From Bacteriovoracaceae bacterium (GTDB lineage Bacteria > Bdellovibrionota > Bacteriovoracia > Bacteriovoracales > Bacteriovoracaceae): a stretch of DNA of 64,000 nt. Positions 61,134 to 64,000 of the stretch are shown here, one piece after another. The notes beneath the pieces were generated by a model. The model was given only the letters and a program-made list of their open reading frames with translations, ran no database searches and was not told the DNA's origin. The stretch lies in contig QKCN01000084.1 of NCBI GenBank assembly GCA_003245675.1, positions 21,121 to 85,120 on the forward strand, written 5' to 3'. A program made the translations under genes and the position numbers. The number at the start of each line of letters is the position of its first letter. Position 1 is the stretch's first letter.

Positions 61134-62848
61134 AAAGGAGGCTCCCTATTCGAAAGTCTTTGAATTTTTAATACCGTTAAACGATAATTTCGCTCAATTC
61201 TTTCGACATGCTTGTAACAAGCAAGAGCTCCTTGTTTATCATTAATGAGTTCTAAAAGCTCCCCTTCTAGATAGACAAATGTCAATTCCTCTTCTTTATT
61301 CAAGGGGAAATCGTATTTAATTTGCTCTAGGCAATCGAGAGCTTCTCTTATTTTATGCTGCTCGCGCAAAACAGAAATTTTCAAATAAAGAGCATCTAAT
61401 TTTTCCGTTATATTATTGTCTGAAATCTTCTTTTCCATTTCCAAGAGTAGGTGAGTGCACAAATCAAAAAATGCCATACTAAAAAATACACCTACGTAGT
61501 CCTTTAATTCTCTAAAAGAAGACTCTTCCCACATTCCAGCCTTCAATTTATGGATAAACTCTCTTTCTGCCCAATCCCAATTCCATTGATTCAAATCTTC
61601 ATGTCCAATGCATTCAATTCCTAGCTCCTTCATTTTTTCTTCGACAGTGATGCTCTCTTCTTCTTGAGAGTCATTCTGGGAAAATTTTTGGATAATTGAA
61701 CTATCAGGAGCCAATTGCAAAAGACGATCATAGGCCCATTGCCAGTTTTCACTATTTGTCTTTTTATGCCAAAATAAAACATAGCGCTCTAGAGTCTTTA
61801 CTTCGCTTTCTCTTCTTTCAACATTTCTTCCATTTAAAGCAAATAAATCTTCATCTGCAGAATTTTCAGGAAGAAACTGCGTCTGATATTGCTCATTTTT
61901 CTGCCCTGCTTTACTCTGCAAACTTTCCCAGCTCTCATCAAAAGGAAATTGAATGCTCAAATTCTGTTTTGCTGCCCATGCTGAAATAAAAGATAATGCA
62001 TCACAGTCTCCTATGATCACATACCAAAGAGCAATGTAGCATATTCCCCATGAGGGACTTCGATCAAGTAGCAAAATCTCAATGATTGTTTTTTCGATAG
62101 CTTTAATAACTTCGTAAGAATATTTTCTTTTGTACGAAAGAATAAAATTTTCAACCCAGGCATTTTTGATAAAACGTTTTAAAATGAATTTATTATAAAC
62201 AAGAGGAATAAAGTCTTTAGCATTTTCTTTTTCTAAATGCCCCAATAGACTTCCGTAAAATCGTTGCTCCACTAAAAAAGTATTGTGGTTGAATGGCTGT
62301 AATTCATTAGAGCTTAGCAAAGTATCGCCAAATTGATTTGCACCATCAGCATCTCCATCAAATAGCGCCAGTTTAAAATAATCAAGTACCAGCTCCTCCT
62401 GAGCCTCCTCGCCATTCGATATCAGGCTTTTTAATTCCTCCAATAGTTTTCGCTGGAGACAATAATCAAAGAGCTTCTTTTTCCACTTTTTTGCCAGTGC
62501 GATATTACCGGTCCGAAAACTAAGCTCCATCAAAGTTTCTATGACTCTTTTTTTGTTTTTTATAAAATTCAAAGACTGACTTCTCTCAACAAGCTCACCA
62601 AAAATCCTCAACGCTTGATCATAATTCTTATTGGCACGCAAAAATTCGCCATACTCCCACAGAATATCTAGCTGAAATGAAAGAGGATAATTGTCCAAAC
62701 AAAGCTTTAGCAAAGCTTCATAAATCTGCTTTTTTTCATCAAAAGATGGGTCCAATTGACGTGCATTTTTAAACAGTAAATCCACTGCCTCTTTATAACG
62801 CCCATCTGCAACTAAAGTTTTTGCCTTTTCTAGCGCGCTCAATTTCAA
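61130..62848 (-). CDS. TPR-like helical-repeat protein of unknown function
   Basis: AKTLVADGRYKEAVDLLFKNA...FLRANKNYDQALRIFGELVERS; overlaps the tamB-like start. Confidence 0.65.
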   Translation of the reverse strand: MKLSALEKAKTLVADGRYKEAVDLLFKNARQLDPSFDEKKQIYEALLKLCLDNYPLSFQLDILWEYGEFLRANKNYDQALRIFGELVERSQSLNFIKNKKRVIETLMELSFRTGNIALAKKWKKKLFDYCLQRKLLEELKSLISNGEEAQEELVLDYFKLALFDGDADGANQFGDTLLSSNELQPFNHNTFLVEQRFYGSLLGHLEKENAKDFIPLVYNKFILKRFIKNAWVENFILSYKRKYSYEVIKAIEKTIIEILLLDRSPSWGICYIALWYVIIGDCDALSFISAWAAKQNLSIQFPFDESWESLQSKAGQKNEQYQTQFLPENSADEDLFALNGRNVERRESEVKTLERYVLFWHKKTNSENWQWAYDRLLQLAPDSSIIQKFSQNDSQEEESITVEEKMKELGIECIGHEDLNQWNWDWAEREFIHKLKAGMWEESSFRELKDYVGVFFSMAFFDLCTHLLLEMEKKISDNNITEKLDALYLKISVLREQHKIREALDCLEQIKYDFPLNKEEELTFVYLEGELLELINDKQGALACYKHVERIERNYRLTVLKIQRLSNREPPL

Positions 62849-62976
62849 ACCTTTGAAATTACTAAAATGTTAACACTATAATTTTACCTTATTTTGATGA
62901 TAAAGATGAAAAACGCAATATTTGCCGCTCATTAATCATGAAATATGATGTGATATTTTGGTCAGAGGTTTGAAAT

Positions 62977-63008
62977 AAAAAAGCCCATCTGAACGATGGG
63001 CTTTTTTT
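62977..63008. terminator. Intrinsic terminator downstream of efp
   Basis: aaaaaagcccatc-tgaac-gatgggcttttttt. Confidence 0.85.
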
Positions 63009-63030
63009 ATTGGACTATTTTTATCAAAAA

Positions 63031-63597
63031 TTATTTTTTTACACGCTCAACATATTCTGCAGTACGGGTATCAATCTTTAAAACTTCGCCCTCATTGATA
63101 AAAAGAGGAACACTCACTTGAAGTCCTGTTTCCAAAATGGCTTTCTTCTGACCACCTGTTGCCGTATCCCCCTTAAGGCCAGGGTCTGTTTGAGCAACTT
63201 TCAACTCAACAAAATTGGGAAGTTCCAAAGAAATTGGACGGTCATTGTAGTACAAAATGAACAATTTAATTCCCTCTTGAAGATAGTTTTTGCAATCACC
63301 AACAGAATCTTCTCTCAACGCAACTGTTTCATAGGTAACCTGATCCATAAAGTGATAGCCATCTGCATCTGTATAAAGAAATTCCATCTCTTTTTCTTCT
63401 AGATCTGGCTTTGGAAATGTATCAACACCTGATTTAAATGTTCTTTCAATGACTAACCCTGTTTCAAGGTTTTTAAGCTTAGTTTTTACAAAAGCAGACC
63501 CCTTACCTGGATTAACATGCTGAAAATCAACAATGACATATGGCTTTCCATCTAACTCCAACTTCAAATTTTTTCTAAAATCCTGCGTACGAAACAT
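63031..63597 (-). CDS. efp: Translation elongation factor P
   Basis: [36 protein letters not shown]-like; lysine at the loop tip (PGKGSAF). Confidence 0.97.
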   Translation of the reverse strand: [188 protein letters not shown]

Positions 63598-63602
63598 AAC
63601 AA

Positions 63603-64000
63603 CTATCCTTTTTTACAAAGTATCGCTCGACATGCCATATGATAGGCATCTTTTCCTAATCCGCTCATTATTATCTCACAAGCCTTGGCCGTCAATAGCT
63701 TGCTTCTAATCCCGCCTCTTTCATAAACATTACTTAGATGTGTTTCCACAACGATACAAGAAACAGAACGCAAAGCATCATATATGGCCAAAGAAGTATG
63801 GGAAAATGCTCCTGGATTCATGACAATTCCTAAAATAGAGTCTCGCTCTGCAGCATGAAGTAGTTCGACGATCTCTTCCTCAGAATTAGATTCGAACCAC
63901 ACTAAATCGTGAGGACAATCCAAAAGCATTTGCTGAGTGTATTTCTTTATTTCTTCTAAAGTCAAAGTCCCATAGATCTGAGGCTCTCTTTTCCCTAAAA
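63603..64000 (-). CDS. aroQ: 3-dehydroquinate dehydratase type II (N-terminus truncated by window edge)
   Basis: LGKREPQIYGTLTLEEIKKY...ESNSEEEIVELLHAA...GIVMNPGAFSHTSLAIYDAL...VVETHLSNVYERGGIRSKLL. Confidence 0.95.
   Translation of the reverse strand, partial: LGKREPQIYGTLTLEEIKKYTQQMLLDCPHDLVWFESNSEEEIVELLHAAERDSILGIVMNPGAFSHTSLAIYDALRSVSCIVVETHLSNVYERGGIRSKLLTAKACEIIMSGLGKDAYHMACRAILCKKG

Overview
AT-rich bacterial chromosome segment, gene-dense, with no CRISPR array, prophage or transposase that I can support. Positions 1-26581 (minus strand) hold a nearly continuous translation/transcription block. In transcription order it runs tRNA-Thr(TGT)-Tyr-Gly-Thr(GGT), tuf, tRNA-Trp, secE, nusG, rplKAJL, rpoBC, rpsL, rpsG, fusA, then the S10 and spc clusters from rpsJ to a truncated rpsE. 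An outer-membrane-like + strand gene is inserted between secE and tRNA-Trp. The rest contains an AarF/UbiB kinase, greA, recA/recX, pgpA, an RsuA-family pseudouridine synthase, alaS, a peptide-binding lipoprotein, an acyl-CoA synthetase, rpoZ, lon, rpsI/rplM, a TamA/TamB pair with a TPR-like partner, efp and a truncated aroQ, interspersed with uncharacterised secreted proteins. Content and style suggest a Bdellovibrionota-like organism (inference, not verified). Best candidates for novelty: (1) a stand-alone protein at 34347-35624 with hallmark RelA/SpoT synthetase motifs but no HD hydrolase; (2) a secreted 1100-aa protein at 43890-47222 with six consecutive 22-residue helical repeats that switch to a 26-residue period; (3) a GC-rich, non-coding, hairpin-rich island at 52943-53254 flanked by 12-bp direct repeats; (4) a tandem repeat with interleaved complementary arms between rpsG and fusA; (5) a perfect 24-bp inverted repeat at 24545-24613; (6) two FliA-like promoter candidates upstream of uncharacterised secreted proteins. 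Function calls come from reading motifs by eye; no database search was run.
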